Below are positions 51,682 through 59,941 of a stretch of DNA of 64,000 nucleotides, piece after piece. The notes under the pieces were generated by a model. The model did no database searches. It had not been told where the DNA came from and was given only the letters and a program-made list of their open reading frames with translations. The stretch comes from Tenacibaculum sp. (GTDB lineage Bacteria > Bacteroidota > Bacteroidia > Flavobacteriales > Flavobacteriaceae). Position 1 is the stretch's first letter, and every line of letters begins with the position of its first letter. The stretch covers positions 310,001-374,000 of the forward strand of contig JAKVCX010000006.1 in NCBI GenBank assembly GCA_022448525.1. Direction: 5' to 3'. The translations under genes were made by a program, and so were the position numbers.

Positions 51682-52569
51682 TTATTTATGGTTATGAATA
51701 GATGTTTCTAAATTACCATCAAATTGTAGCGTTCTAATAGGAAATGGAATGTTTATATTGTTATCATCAAAAGCTTTTTTAAGTTGAATAATTGCTTTAC
51801 TCTTTGCTTTTAATTTTTCCAAAGCACTCTCTGAATCTACCCAAAAACGACACAAAAAGTTAATAGAACTATCTCCATATTCTTGATAATAGAATTCAAC
51901 TTCGTCGTTGGATTTTATTTGAGAGAAAGCATTTGCAATGGTAGTCTTAGTAACCTTTTGAACCAAATATAAATCTGAATTGTAGCCAACACCACATTGT
52001 AAAGAAACTCTCATTTTTGTGGTTAAAGAATAGTTTTTTAAAGGATTCTCTAAAATCATTTTATTCGGAATAACAACAAGATTATTATCTGCTTCTTTTA
52101 TGGTAAATTCTTTTAAATTGATTTCAATTACCTCACCTGCAAAACCATTGGTTTCAATCCAATGACCAATGCGAATATTATTTCTAAAGGAAAGTACAAT
52201 ACCTGCAAACGTATTCGATAATGTGCCTTGTAAAGCCATACCAATTACAATACCTGCAATACCCGCACCTGTTAATAAAGATTTTAATGCTTCATCCAAG
52301 TTAAGTACACCTAACGATAAGAATAACCCAATAAGTAAAATGGTAATAGAAACTATCTTGGATATTACATTTGCTACCGATCGTTTAGCAACTTTGCGTT
52401 GTACTAATTTAGATACGAAAGAACTAATATATTTTGATAGTATAAAAGAGAAAACAAGAACAATAAAAGCAACAATTAAATTGGGAATATTATCAATAAA
52501 TATATCCAGCCAATTATTTAATTTTTTGGTTACTACTGTTGTTGTTGCTTTAATGTTTTCTTGTGTCAT
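51682..52569 (-). CDS. small-conductance mechanosensitive channel, MscS family
   Basis: The 295-residue membrane protein has three N-terminal helices, the pore helix with GAGIAGIVIGMALQGTLSNTFAGI, and the beta domain IGHWIETNGFAGEVIEINLKEFTIKEADNNLVVIPNKMI, abbreviated. The C-terminal domain is the usual mixed fold ending in INIPFPIRTLQF. It releases solutes on osmotic downshift. A MscL gene lies at 17970. Confidence 0.94.
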   Translation of the reverse strand: MTQENIKATTTVVTKKLNNWLDIFIDNIPNLIVAFIVLVFSFILSKYISSFVSKLVQRKVAKRSVANVISKIVSITILLIGLFLSLGVLNLDEALKSLLTGAGIAGIVIGMALQGTLSNTFAGIVLSFRNNIRIGHWIETNGFAGEVIEINLKEFTIKEADNNLVVIPNKMILENPLKNYSLTTKMRVSLQCGVGYNSDLYLVQKVTKTTIANAFSQIKSNDEVEFYYQEYGDSSINFLCRFWVDSESALEKLKAKSKAIIQLKKAFDDNNINIPFPIRTLQFDGNLETSIHNHK

Positions 52570-52654
52570 ATATTTTGTATTTATAATTATAGAAAGGCTT
52601 TTACAAATTTAAATTGAAGCTTAGTTTTTGGTTGATTCATATAATAGTAATCTT

Positions 52655-52677
52655 AACTCATTCGAATTTCACACGTA
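52655..52677 (+). promoter_or_regulatory. candidate ECF-type promoter of the sigma/anti-sigma pair
   Basis: AAC (52655-52657) and CGTA (52674-52677) are separated by 16 bases, the classical -35/-10 pattern of ECF sigma factors. It lies 76 bases before the sigma ATG. A related pattern with a 17-base spacer is found ahead of the DUF4331 operon. The motif is short, so chance is possible. Confidence 0.35.
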
Positions 52678-52753
52678 AATCTCAAGTGGTTTATAATTCA
52701 CTTTATTGGAGTACTTTTTGTAATTTTTCATTAACTTCACACAAAGCATAAGT

Positions 52754-53281
52754 ATGGAATTTGATCAACTGCTTAATAGGTTTAAACAAAAGGATGTTTT
52801 GGCTTTTGAGCAACTTTATGAAATGTACTATAAAAACATTCTTGGTGTTGTATTTAATATTGTTAGAGATAATGATATTGCCGAAGAAGTAACGCAAGAT
52901 GTTTTTATGAAGGCATGGAATAATGCTACTTCATATAACACCGAAAAAGGGCGTTTTTTTACTTGGATATTAAATATTGCAAGAAATGCAGCAATTGATA
53001 AAACAAGATCTAAAGACTTTAACAAAAAATCTAAAAACCTTGATGCCGAAATATTCGTAGATATATTACAGGACAACGTAAACCTTGATAGTCGAACAAA
53101 TACTATCGGTATAAAAGAGTTTGTTAATAAGTTAGCCGATACATGTAAAAAGCTTATTGAGTTACTTTATTTTAAAGGATATACTCAAAAAGAAGCATCT
53201 GAAAGTTTAGAGGTTCCATTGGGAACTGTGAAAACTAGGAATAGAAATTGTCTTACTAACTTGAGAAAAATGTTAGAATAA
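52754..53281 (+). CDS. ECF RNA polymerase sigma factor
   Basis: The 175-residue protein has sigma region 2 (QLYEMYYKNILGVVFNIVRDNDIAEEVTQDVFMKAW) and region 4 (CKKLIELLYFKGYTQKEASESLEVPLGTVKTRNRNCLTNLR), shortened here. It is two bases ahead of an RskA-type anti-sigma gene and convergent with a receptor/DUF4331 operon. Autoregulation is suggested by the motif at 52655-52677. Confidence 0.94.
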   Translation: MEFDQLLNRFKQKDVLAFEQLYEMYYKNILGVVFNIVRDNDIAEEVTQDVFMKAWNNATSYNTEKGRFFTWILNIARNAAIDKTRSKDFNKKSKNLDAEIFVDILQDNVNLDSRTNTIGIKEFVNKLADTCKKLIELLYFKGYTQKEASESLEVPLGTVKTRNRNCLTNLRKMLE

Positions 53282-53283
53282 TC

Positions 53284-54087
53284 ATGGATATAAAAGAATA
53301 CATAGCATCAGGTATTTTGGAGTTATATGTAGCAGGTTCACTTTCTGAAAAAGAAAATGATGAGGTTAACGAAATGCTATTAAAATATCCTGAACTAATT
53401 TCAGAAGTACAAAAAATTGAAGAGACAATTGGTGTATTAACAGCAAGTGTTGCTCCAAAAGATAAAAATCCATCTTTTAAAAATCTTTTAATTAAGATGA
53501 TACAAGAAAAAGAAGAGGATTCAAAAGTAATTCCAATGAAACCTTCAGGTAAAAGTTGGATTAGTTATACAGGTTGGGCCGCTTCAATTATTGTGGGTAG
53601 TGCTTTAATTTTATCTCAAATAAATAGTTCATCATTATCGAAAGAACTTAAGGCAACGAGTGTAAAAAAGGAGCAGATTCAAGAAAAATTAAAAGAAACA
53701 ACAGTCAATTTAGAAACAAATGAGACTTTGCTAGCAGCAATTAGAGATAAAAATATTATTAGTATTCCTTTACAAGGTCAAAAAGTTTCTCCTGATTCTT
53801 ACGCAAAGGTATATTGGAATAAAACTACTGAGAAAATTTATGTCGATGTTCAGGGACTTCCTGATCCACCAAAAGGTAAAGTATATCAATTATGGTCTTT
53901 AAAGTTAGAGCCATTAACTCCAACGAGTTTAGGTACATTAGATAATTTTACAGCCGATGCAAATAAAATATTTTCAATAGCAAATCCAAACAATTCACAG
54001 GCTTTTGGAATTACTTTAGAGCCAGAAGGAGGAAGTGAAACTCCAACTTTAGAACAATTGTATACTATTGGTGTAGTAGATTCATAA
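53284..54087 (+). CDS. RskA-family membrane anti-sigma factor
   Basis: The 267-residue protein has a cytoplasmic sigma-binding N-terminus (IASGILELYVAGSLSEKENDEV...) and one membrane helix (WISYTGWAASIIVGSALIL, about 96-114). A short coiled coil comes next, then a periplasmic RskA domain (VYWNKTTEKIYVDVQGLPDPPKGKVYQLWSL, and FGITLEPEGGSETPTLEQLYTIGVV), abbreviated. It holds the sigma factor just upstream until an envelope signal releases it. It is convergent with the TonB receptor gene and shares a terminator. Confidence 0.9.
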   Translation: MDIKEYIASGILELYVAGSLSEKENDEVNEMLLKYPELISEVQKIEETIGVLTASVAPKDKNPSFKNLLIKMIQEKEEDSKVIPMKPSGKSWISYTGWAASIIVGSALILSQINSSSLSKELKATSVKKEQIQEKLKETTVNLETNETLLAAIRDKNIISIPLQGQKVSPDSYAKVYWNKTTEKIYVDVQGLPDPPKGKVYQLWSLKLEPLTPTSLGTLDNFTADANKIFSIANPNNSQAFGITLEPEGGSETPTLEQLYTIGVVDS

Positions 54088-54121
54088 AATAGAGATCACT
54101 AAAAATTTAAAAGTAAAAAAT

Positions 54122-54154
54122 AACAATAGCCACATTATAGTGGCTATTGTTTTT
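54122..54154. terminator. bidirectional intrinsic terminator
   Basis: ACAATAGCCAC, loop ATTATA and GTGGCTATTGT with T run lies between the anti-sigma gene and the end of the convergent receptor gene. Confidence 0.87.
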
Positions 54155-54229
54155 CGCTAATAATTGTTTACGTCCCCACGTCATTTATATTAGCGATGAT
54201 TTTAAATAAAAATCATAAAACTATTGTTA

Positions 54230-56479
54230 CTAAAACTTATATGTAATTGTTGCTTTTGCGTTAAATGGTGTACCAGGAGTAAAATGAATTTCTTCAACAG
54301 GAACTGTTTCGTTTGATAACTGTGAGTTTGTTGCAAACTGAGTTTCATTCCATTCTGTATCAAAAATATTTTCAATACTTATTCCTATTGTAAAATTATT
54401 TATGCTGTAATTAAGATTAAAGTCACTTACAAAATAACCTTCAGCTATTATTGAGTTATCTTCATTTGCTGGACGATTATCTATGTATCTGAATTGTAAT
54501 CCACCTGAAAAATTCTGTATATCGTTAAAAGAAATTCCTCCTGTTAATGTGAAGTCTGGAGCTAAAGGAATATAATCTTCTCCAGAAATAGCTTCTAAAC
54601 TCCTTGCAGTAGTTAGTGTTAAATCAGAATCAAAATATATTTTTGGAGATAATTGATAACGTGCTCCAAAATCTAAACCATATCTCCTTGATTTTCCAGA
54701 TGGTTCAATTATACCAGCATCTCCGACGTACACCAATTCTTCTTCAGAAAGTAAATACCATAATGTTGAGTTTAGGATTAATTTCTTTGATGGTTTCCAA
54801 ACACCTCCAATATCTAAACCATATGCTCTAGGAAGTAATTTTCTTGTGTCTTCTTGAAGAATAACTCTTGCATCGTTTGAATGAAAACCAATTCCACTTT
54901 TAATAAAGACTTGTAAATTATCATTCGCATTATAGCTAACATTAAGTTTAGGATTTACGATTGTTTTACTTTTTGAAAGTGTTTGATAATTGGTTTCAAG
55001 TTTATTGTTGTATAAAAACTTAAAATAATCTAAGCGTAAACCTGGCGATATTTCGAATTTACCGGTATTAAAACTGGCATTAAAAAAAGTGTAAAAATTC
55101 GTTTGATTAACATCTCCAAGTTGTATTTGTTGTAATGTTTCATTTCTGCTTTTTGTTTTTGATAATTCTATATTATTGATGTCATCAAAACGGATTCCAA
55201 TTCCATGATTATACTTTATTGAAGTTGTTCCGAAATACTTTTTATTTGAATAGTTTGTATTGAATCCATAGATATTTCGTTGTTCTGTTTGTCTGATTTG
55301 ATCTCCATTTACGGGATCTTCTAAAAAGAATGTAAAATTTGAAAACAAGTCGAAATTATAATTTGAGATATATGCATTCGCAGTAAGTCCACCACCATCT
55401 TTTAGTGTTTTTAGTAATTGAATATTAAAGTTTGAACGAGATGTTTCTCCACCTTCTGTATCATCAATTGCCCCAAATCGAGTGATGTTTCCATTGTCAA
55501 CTTCTCGCTGAGGAATTTGTCCTGAAGCATCCCAATCACTCGTAAAATGAGAAGCAGTTAAAATAATTTGATCTGAATTCTCTAATATAGCTCTATACTT
55601 AGCAAATAAATTTATACGATTAAAATTCTGTGGAGATTCAAAAGGTCCATCGCTTTCTATGTATTCAATGGCCATGTAAGCGCTATTTTTTTTAGAACTC
55701 TCGGTTAAATTGAACATACCGAGAGTTCTAAGTGTATTAAAATAACCGAAACTTACACTTATATTGTTTTTGTCAATGCTGTTTTTTGTTGAAAAGTCAG
55801 CATATCCGGCAGTATTAAAATTACCTTGATTTGCGTAATACGGACCTTTACCAAATTCTATTTTTTGAATTGTTTCAGGGATTAAAAAGTGCAAATCACT
55901 ATAACCTTGACCATGAGCATGTGAAACCATATTTACAGGCATTCCGTCTACTTTAAGACTTACATCAGTTCCATGATCAACATCAAATCCTCTTAAAAAT
56001 ATTTGTTCTGCTTTACCACCACCTGCATGTTGCCCAATAATTAACCCAGGAACTTTTCGCATAATTTCTTGAGAATTATTTACAGGAGTTGTTTGTAAAT
56101 CTATTGCAACTATAGAGTTTAACGGGTTTTTTATTTTCCCAATAACTAATTCATCAAGCTGAACTGTTTTTTCTTCAAGTGTAATTGTGTGCTTTTTGTA
56201 TGCATCTTCTTTGACAAGTGTGAATTTCTGAGTTTTATATCCTAAGATACCCACCTGTATGGTGTCACCTAAACTACAATTAGCAAGTTTGAATAAACCA
56301 TTTGAACTAGAATGTGTATGCGATTGACTAGATAAGTTATAAATATATGCATCCGCAATTGGAAGTTTATTTTGATTTATTATTTCTCCATTTATTAAAA
56401 AGATTTCGTTTTGTTGGGCCTCTCCATAAAAGATGATTAGTATAAAACTAATTAGTGTTATAAATTTTTCTGTTTTCAT
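54230..56479 (-). CDS. TonB-dependent receptor of the DUF4331 operon
   Basis: The 749-residue outer-membrane receptor has a signal peptide (FYGEAQ), a short carboxypeptidase-regulatory-like domain (about 28-105), a plug (EIMRKVPGLIIGQHAGGGKAEQIFLRGFDVDHGTDVSLKVDGMPVN) and a barrel ending in Phe (AKATITYKF). The plug has HAGGGKAEQ and HAHGQGYSDLHFL, with many His, which could be metal- or substrate-related. Its start overlaps the TPR gene stop by one base, so the two are coupled. The substrate is unknown. Confidence 0.92.
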   Translation of the reverse strand: MKTEKFITLISFILIIFYGEAQQNEIFLINGEIINQNKLPIADAYIYNLSSQSHTHSSSNGLFKLANCSLGDTIQVGILGYKTQKFTLVKEDAYKKHTITLEEKTVQLDELVIGKIKNPLNSIVAIDLQTTPVNNSQEIMRKVPGLIIGQHAGGGKAEQIFLRGFDVDHGTDVSLKVDGMPVNMVSHAHGQGYSDLHFLIPETIQKIEFGKGPYYANQGNFNTAGYADFSTKNSIDKNNISVSFGYFNTLRTLGMFNLTESSKKNSAYMAIEYIESDGPFESPQNFNRINLFAKYRAILENSDQIILTASHFTSDWDASGQIPQREVDNGNITRFGAIDDTEGGETSRSNFNIQLLKTLKDGGGLTANAYISNYNFDLFSNFTFFLEDPVNGDQIRQTEQRNIYGFNTNYSNKKYFGTTSIKYNHGIGIRFDDINNIELSKTKSRNETLQQIQLGDVNQTNFYTFFNASFNTGKFEISPGLRLDYFKFLYNNKLETNYQTLSKSKTIVNPKLNVSYNANDNLQVFIKSGIGFHSNDARVILQEDTRKLLPRAYGLDIGGVWKPSKKLILNSTLWYLLSEEELVYVGDAGIIEPSGKSRRYGLDFGARYQLSPKIYFDSDLTLTTARSLEAISGEDYIPLAPDFTLTGGISFNDIQNFSGGLQFRYIDNRPANEDNSIIAEGYFVSDFNLNYSINNFTIGISIENIFDTEWNETQFATNSQLSNETVPVEEIHFTPGTPFNAKATITYKF

Positions 56480-57768
56480 TATAAAAGCTCAATTTTATTA
56501 AAAGTAATAGGTCCAAGCTCATAGGCACATTCTAATAAATCTTCCTTGATTTTTGAGGTTTCATTAAATAGTCCGTTAGCTTTATAAATTTCAGCCAAGT
56601 GATATAATATAGATGGTTCAAAACTCTTTCCAACGATATGCTCATTCGCAATTTGAAGTGATTTTTTAAAGTCTCCTTTTTTGTAAGCAGACCAAGCCAA
56701 TAAGTCATAAGATTCAGGTGTGGCTCTGTTTTCAATTTCTTGATTTATTACAGGATATGCTTTTGAGTGTTCATCAAACTCATCCAGAATAACCTTTGCA
56801 ACATGACTGTTGTACATCACACCATAAGACTTATCTTCAGTTGCTTTTAAGAATGAGTTCAAATGGTTATTCTTCATTTTTAAATCTTTCTTATACTCAT
56901 ATATTTCAGCTAGGAGTAGTGAGTAGTCGGGAGAAGCGTTATTTTCTTTTATTTTGTTTAGAATCCTAAGTGCTTCATCAGGATTGTTTTCGTAGGAATA
57001 AACAATCCAAGCAATTCCTTTTTTTGCATAACTGTTAAAAGGTTGAATAGCAAGAGATTTTAAGTAGTATTTATAAGACTTTTTTATATCATTATTGTGT
57101 CCATAAAAATCACCCAGATTAGTATAACTCCAAACCAATAAATGTTTGTTGTTTTTTAGTTTAGCGATGTGTAATGCTTTTTCTAAAAAATTAATAGCTG
57201 AATACAAATCGCCATTATGATCATTTAATTTTCCTGCTCTAATGTAATAGTCGAAATCTGAAAATTTCTGAATTTGATTTAGGTAGAAAGTTGCTTCATC
57301 TGTATTTCCCAGTTCTAAATGAACATCAAATAACATTTTTTGAGTTGCGCTTAATTCTTCTCCGATTTTTTCTGCTTTTTTTAAAAGAGTAAGCGCTTCT
57401 TTAAACTTATGTTGAGATATATAATTTCTGGCTAGTGCTCTTAAATTCCCAGTGGAAATTGCTTTTTGATTTAATTCAACTAGATTTTGTTCTGCTGCTT
57501 TTAAGTAGTTGATTTTTCCAGTTAACGTAAATAGATTTGTGTTTACTGCTGCTATTTTGCTTAAATACGGATATTGACTAGGAGTTTGTCTTAATTTTTT
57601 TTCCCAGAAGGATAAATTTTCTTTTGTCTTTTTGAGTTCACTAGTGTTTGAAGTATTTAAAAAAGAATCATAATCATTTTTATTCGTGATTGTTTCATTT
57701 GTATTCTTATTTGAACAAGCTAACAATGAAAAAAATAGGATTGTATATATGGTGTATTTTAGTCTCAT
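56479..57768 (-). CDS. TPR lipoprotein of the DUF4331 operon
   Basis: The 429-residue protein has a lipoprotein signal (FFSLLACSNKN, Cys18) and about eight helical TPR-like repeats from about residue 70 (ALARNYISQHKFKEALTLLKKAEKI; LLVWSYTNLGDFYGHNNDIKKSYKYYLKSLAIQP). It is probably a periplasmic or surface scaffold for the receptor with which it shares one base. A 129-base gap with two strong hairpins separates it from the DUF4331 genes upstream. Confidence 0.88.
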   Translation of the reverse strand: MRLKYTIYTILFFSLLACSNKNTNETITNKNDYDSFLNTSNTSELKKTKENLSFWEKKLRQTPSQYPYLSKIAAVNTNLFTLTGKINYLKAAEQNLVELNQKAISTGNLRALARNYISQHKFKEALTLLKKAEKIGEELSATQKMLFDVHLELGNTDEATFYLNQIQKFSDFDYYIRAGKLNDHNGDLYSAINFLEKALHIAKLKNNKHLLVWSYTNLGDFYGHNNDIKKSYKYYLKSLAIQPFNSYAKKGIAWIVYSYENNPDEALRILNKIKENNASPDYSLLLAEIYEYKKDLKMKNNHLNSFLKATEDKSYGVMYNSHVAKVILDEFDEHSKAYPVINQEIENRATPESYDLLAWSAYKKGDFKKSLQIANEHIVGKSFEPSILYHLAEIYKANGLFNETSKIKEDLLECAYELGPITFNKIELL

Positions 57769-57792
57769 GATGTTTTATTTTTTTTGGTAATC

Positions 57793-57823
57793 CTGGTTGA
57801 TGTTTTGATTAAACATCAACCAG
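57793..57823 (-). other. strong hairpin between DUF4331 and TPR genes
   Basis: A perfect 13-base stem (CTGGTTGATGTTT/AAACATCAACCAG) with a five-base loop is not followed by T residues on the minus strand (GATTACCAAAA comes next). It is therefore not a classical terminator. It could block 3' exonuclease decay, cause partial termination or bind a protein. Confidence 0.7.
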
Positions 57824-57866
57824 AAAATATTACCTGTGGGGTTTGTTTAAGAAATCTTGAAAATGA

Positions 57867-57891
57867 AAATTATAATCTATGATTATAATTT
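57867..57891 (-). other. second hairpin just after the DUF4331 stop
   Basis: A perfect 11-base AT-rich stem (AAATTATAATC/GATTATAATTT) with loop TAT ends six bases from the DUF4331 stop codon. Only 43 bases separate it from the 13-base hairpin, so the leader before the TPR gene is highly structured. Confidence 0.6.
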
Positions 57892-57897
57892 ATGGGT

Positions 57898-58455
57898 TTA
57901 CCAAGGAGTTGCTAAATATGGGAAGGAACTAAGGAAATCTTTGTCGTTAGCATCTACATGATCATCAGATAAAGATGGGTTTTCTGTAAAATCCTCTCCA
58001 CCAAATATCAATAATAACTCAACTGTTATAACATCGTCTGCTAAAGCTCTACCAGTAAGAACATTTGTTCCGTCGTAAAAAGTAGTTGTACCGTCTAATG
58101 AAACAGATAAAACATCTGTAGCTAAAACACCAGTAAAGGCTGCAGCATCTAATCCAAGAGCGTTTTGATCTCCCATGTTAGCATAAGCAGGACTTAAAGC
58201 TTTTAAGTTAGTTTCAAACATTGCTTGAAATGATGCTCCTTGTTCAGAAGGAATAGTCGTATTAAACTCGTCTTTTTTATCTGAATTAACGAAGACTGTA
58301 TTAATAGCTGGTCGTCCCATTTGATCTTGTTGTACATAAGTTCCTGAAAAGTTAGGTGTAACAGGTACCATTGTTGAATCTGTATCATCACTACAGCTCA
58401 TAATTGTTAAGGCTAATGATGCTAAGGCTAGTAATTTTATATTTTTTAATTTCAT
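57898..58455 (-). CDS. DUF4331 C-terminal-half lipoprotein
   Basis: The 185-residue protein has a lipoprotein signal (LALTIMSCSDD, Cys21). The mature part (QDQMGRPAINTVFVNSDKKDEFN, then MFETNLKALSP and FLSSFPYLATPW) corresponds to the second half of DUF4331 proteins, which in other phyla are one chain of about 500 residues. Its partner half is encoded 18 bases upstream. The pair probably forms one surface complex. The function of DUF4331 is unknown. Confidence 0.78.
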   Translation of the reverse strand: MKLKNIKLLALASLALTIMSCSDDTDSTMVPVTPNFSGTYVQQDQMGRPAINTVFVNSDKKDEFNTTIPSEQGASFQAMFETNLKALSPAYANMGDQNALGLDAAAFTGVLATDVLSVSLDGTTTFYDGTNVLTGRALADDVITVELLLIFGGEDFTENPSLSDDHVDANDKDFLSSFPYLATPW

Positions 58456-58473
58456 GATGTTTAATGTTATTGA

Positions 58474-59121
58474 TTATGATTTTACTTTTGATTCTACCCA
58501 AGTATTAATTGTACCAGTACTACCAATCATAGTTTTAGGAACCTCAACAACAATAGAAAGAACGTTTGTTCCTGCAAATGTGTCTGAACCAGGATTATTA
58601 AAACCAGAAGCATCTCCTGAAATAATTTCTCCATATCTAGCAAAGTCCATGAAAAAAGGATCATCTCTTGGTCCGGCGAAGTATTTCATTCCGTTTTCCA
58701 TTCCAATAATAGCTTGCTCACCGTATTTTGTTATAGCAACTTTTGAAGAATTCATGGTTGCATCGATTGTACTATTCAACCCTGTTAAAGATGGAGCATA
58801 AGGACCGAAGAAATACATTTCCCCATCTCTAGGTATAGCTTGGATCACTAAATCTTCAATGTTGTCACCATTGGTGTCAATATTAAATTCTATTAATGTT
58901 GTTTCATCAAAAGTGGCGTTCATTGTTTCAGAAGGACTTAGTAATCCTTTAATGTTAGCTACAAAAACAAGATTGTTTGTGTCTTCACCTTGAAATGCAT
59001 AAAAATCAGTAATGTCTGAGGTTCCTCCCGAAACAGCTGGAGCATCTATATGATCTGCAGCTATTAAAACTGAAATACTAATAACTACAAGAAGTAGTTT
59101 CAATAATTTTGTGTTTCTCAT
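58474..59121 (-). CDS. DUF4331 N-terminal-half secreted protein
   Basis: The 215-residue protein has a signal peptide (about 1-22) followed at once by ADHIDAPAVSGGTSDITDFYAFQGEDTNNLVFVANIKGLL, shortened, the DUF4331 start (ssHxDAPa...DxxDxYAF). Later EFNIDTNGDNIEDLVIQ also fits. It is the first gene of the operon DUF4331N-DUF4331C-TPR-receptor, with a candidate ECF promoter 43 bases upstream. It lacks a lipobox, so it differs from its partner in anchoring. Confidence 0.82.
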   Translation of the reverse strand: MRNTKLLKLLLVVISISVLIAADHIDAPAVSGGTSDITDFYAFQGEDTNNLVFVANIKGLLSPSETMNATFDETTLIEFNIDTNGDNIEDLVIQAIPRDGEMYFFGPYAPSLTGLNSTIDATMNSSKVAITKYGEQAIIGMENGMKYFAGPRDDPFFMDFARYGEIISGDASGFNNPGSDTFAGTNVLSIVVEVPKTMIGSTGTINTWVESKVKS

Positions 59122-59530
59122 CGTGTGTGTTTTAAATGAATAATTTTTTCTTACAATTTTACATACGAGATTTTTTAGGGTTCGGTTTTTAGAAAAACGA
59201 AAAAAAATAATACTTGAAGAATTTATTAATTGTTATATATACATAAGTTGTTATTAATCAACAAGTTAATAGTGTTGTGGTGAATTTTAAAAAAAGTTGT
59301 TTTTTTTCAATTATAAGCTATAATCAGAAAGATTGGACTATTAGTTTAAGTGACTTTCGAATAAAATCAGTCAAAAAATTTTCGGGGAAAATCCTTATTT
59401 ATTTAACCTTAAGGAAAAGAAACAAATGTTAATTTTACAAAGCTCTTATAGCGTAAGAGTAATTAACCATTTTGTGCATCTACTTTTTTACTCGAAATAA
59501 TTTAGTTGGCACAGCCATTAAATCAACCAA
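59122..59530. other. AT-rich divergent control region
   Basis: This 409-base gap lies between the DUF4331 operon (leftward) and two coiled-coil genes (rightward). It holds the candidate ECF promoter at 59164-59187 and A/T tracts. TTGTT and AACAA arms at about 59250-59270 are weak. I see no reading frame or RNA gene. Confidence 0.55.
59164..59187 (-). promoter_or_regulatory. candidate ECF-type promoter of the DUF4331 operon
   Basis: On the minus strand AAC (59185-59187) and CGTA (59164-59167) are separated by 17 bases, echoing the AAC-N16-CGTA ahead of the neighbouring sigma gene. The ATG is 42 bases downstream. No TAnnTTTG box competes. Confidence 0.35.
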
Positions 59531-59914
59531 ATGAAAAGCAATAACATTAACACGCTACTGCAAATAGTGGCCATAATTATTCTATTAATTATTGGTTACT
59601 TAGTATTTAAGTCAAGTTCCAACTGGAAAGTGATTGAAGTAGAGCTAGATAAAGCTCGACAAGAACTAAAAACATCGAAAAACAACATCGTAAATGCAAA
59701 AACCGAACTTGAGAATTTTAAAAAAGAGTTCGAACAAATGAAAGCTCAAAAAGATTTCATCATTCATAAACGTGATTCTTTAATATTTCATTTTAAAAAG
59801 AAAAATGCGAGAGATTGGCAGGAACTTCAAAGAATTAAAGATTCTATAAAAGCTGTTAACGATAAGTTAGCTCGAGATAGAGCAATATTAGACGGACTTT
59901 TTGGCGTAAATTAA
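59531..59914 (+). CDS. small membrane coiled-coil protein
   Basis: The 127-residue protein has one membrane helix near the N-terminus (LLQIVAIIILLIIGYLVF) followed by a long coiled coil (about 35-120; KARQELKTSKNNIVNAKTELENFKKEFEQMK). I recognise no family. It is 27 bases ahead of a second coiled-coil protein and probably acts with it at the envelope. Confidence 0.72.
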   Translation: MKSNNINTLLQIVAIIILLIIGYLVFKSSSNWKVIEVELDKARQELKTSKNNIVNAKTELENFKKEFEQMKAQKDFIIHKRDSLIFHFKKKNARDWQELQRIKDSIKAVNDKLARDRAILDGLFGVN

Positions 59915-59941
59915 AATATCAACCAAATAAAATTAAGAAAT

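Noticed and set aside
58454..58801. 115-codon frame opposite the DUF4331 N-half gene
   Set aside because: It is an antisense shadow of a gene with a clear signal peptide and family motifs; no promoter or family match.
59250..59272. Inverted repeat TTGTT...AACAA in the DUF4331 control region
   Set aside because: Arms of only five bases with mismatches in AT-rich DNA; expected by chance.
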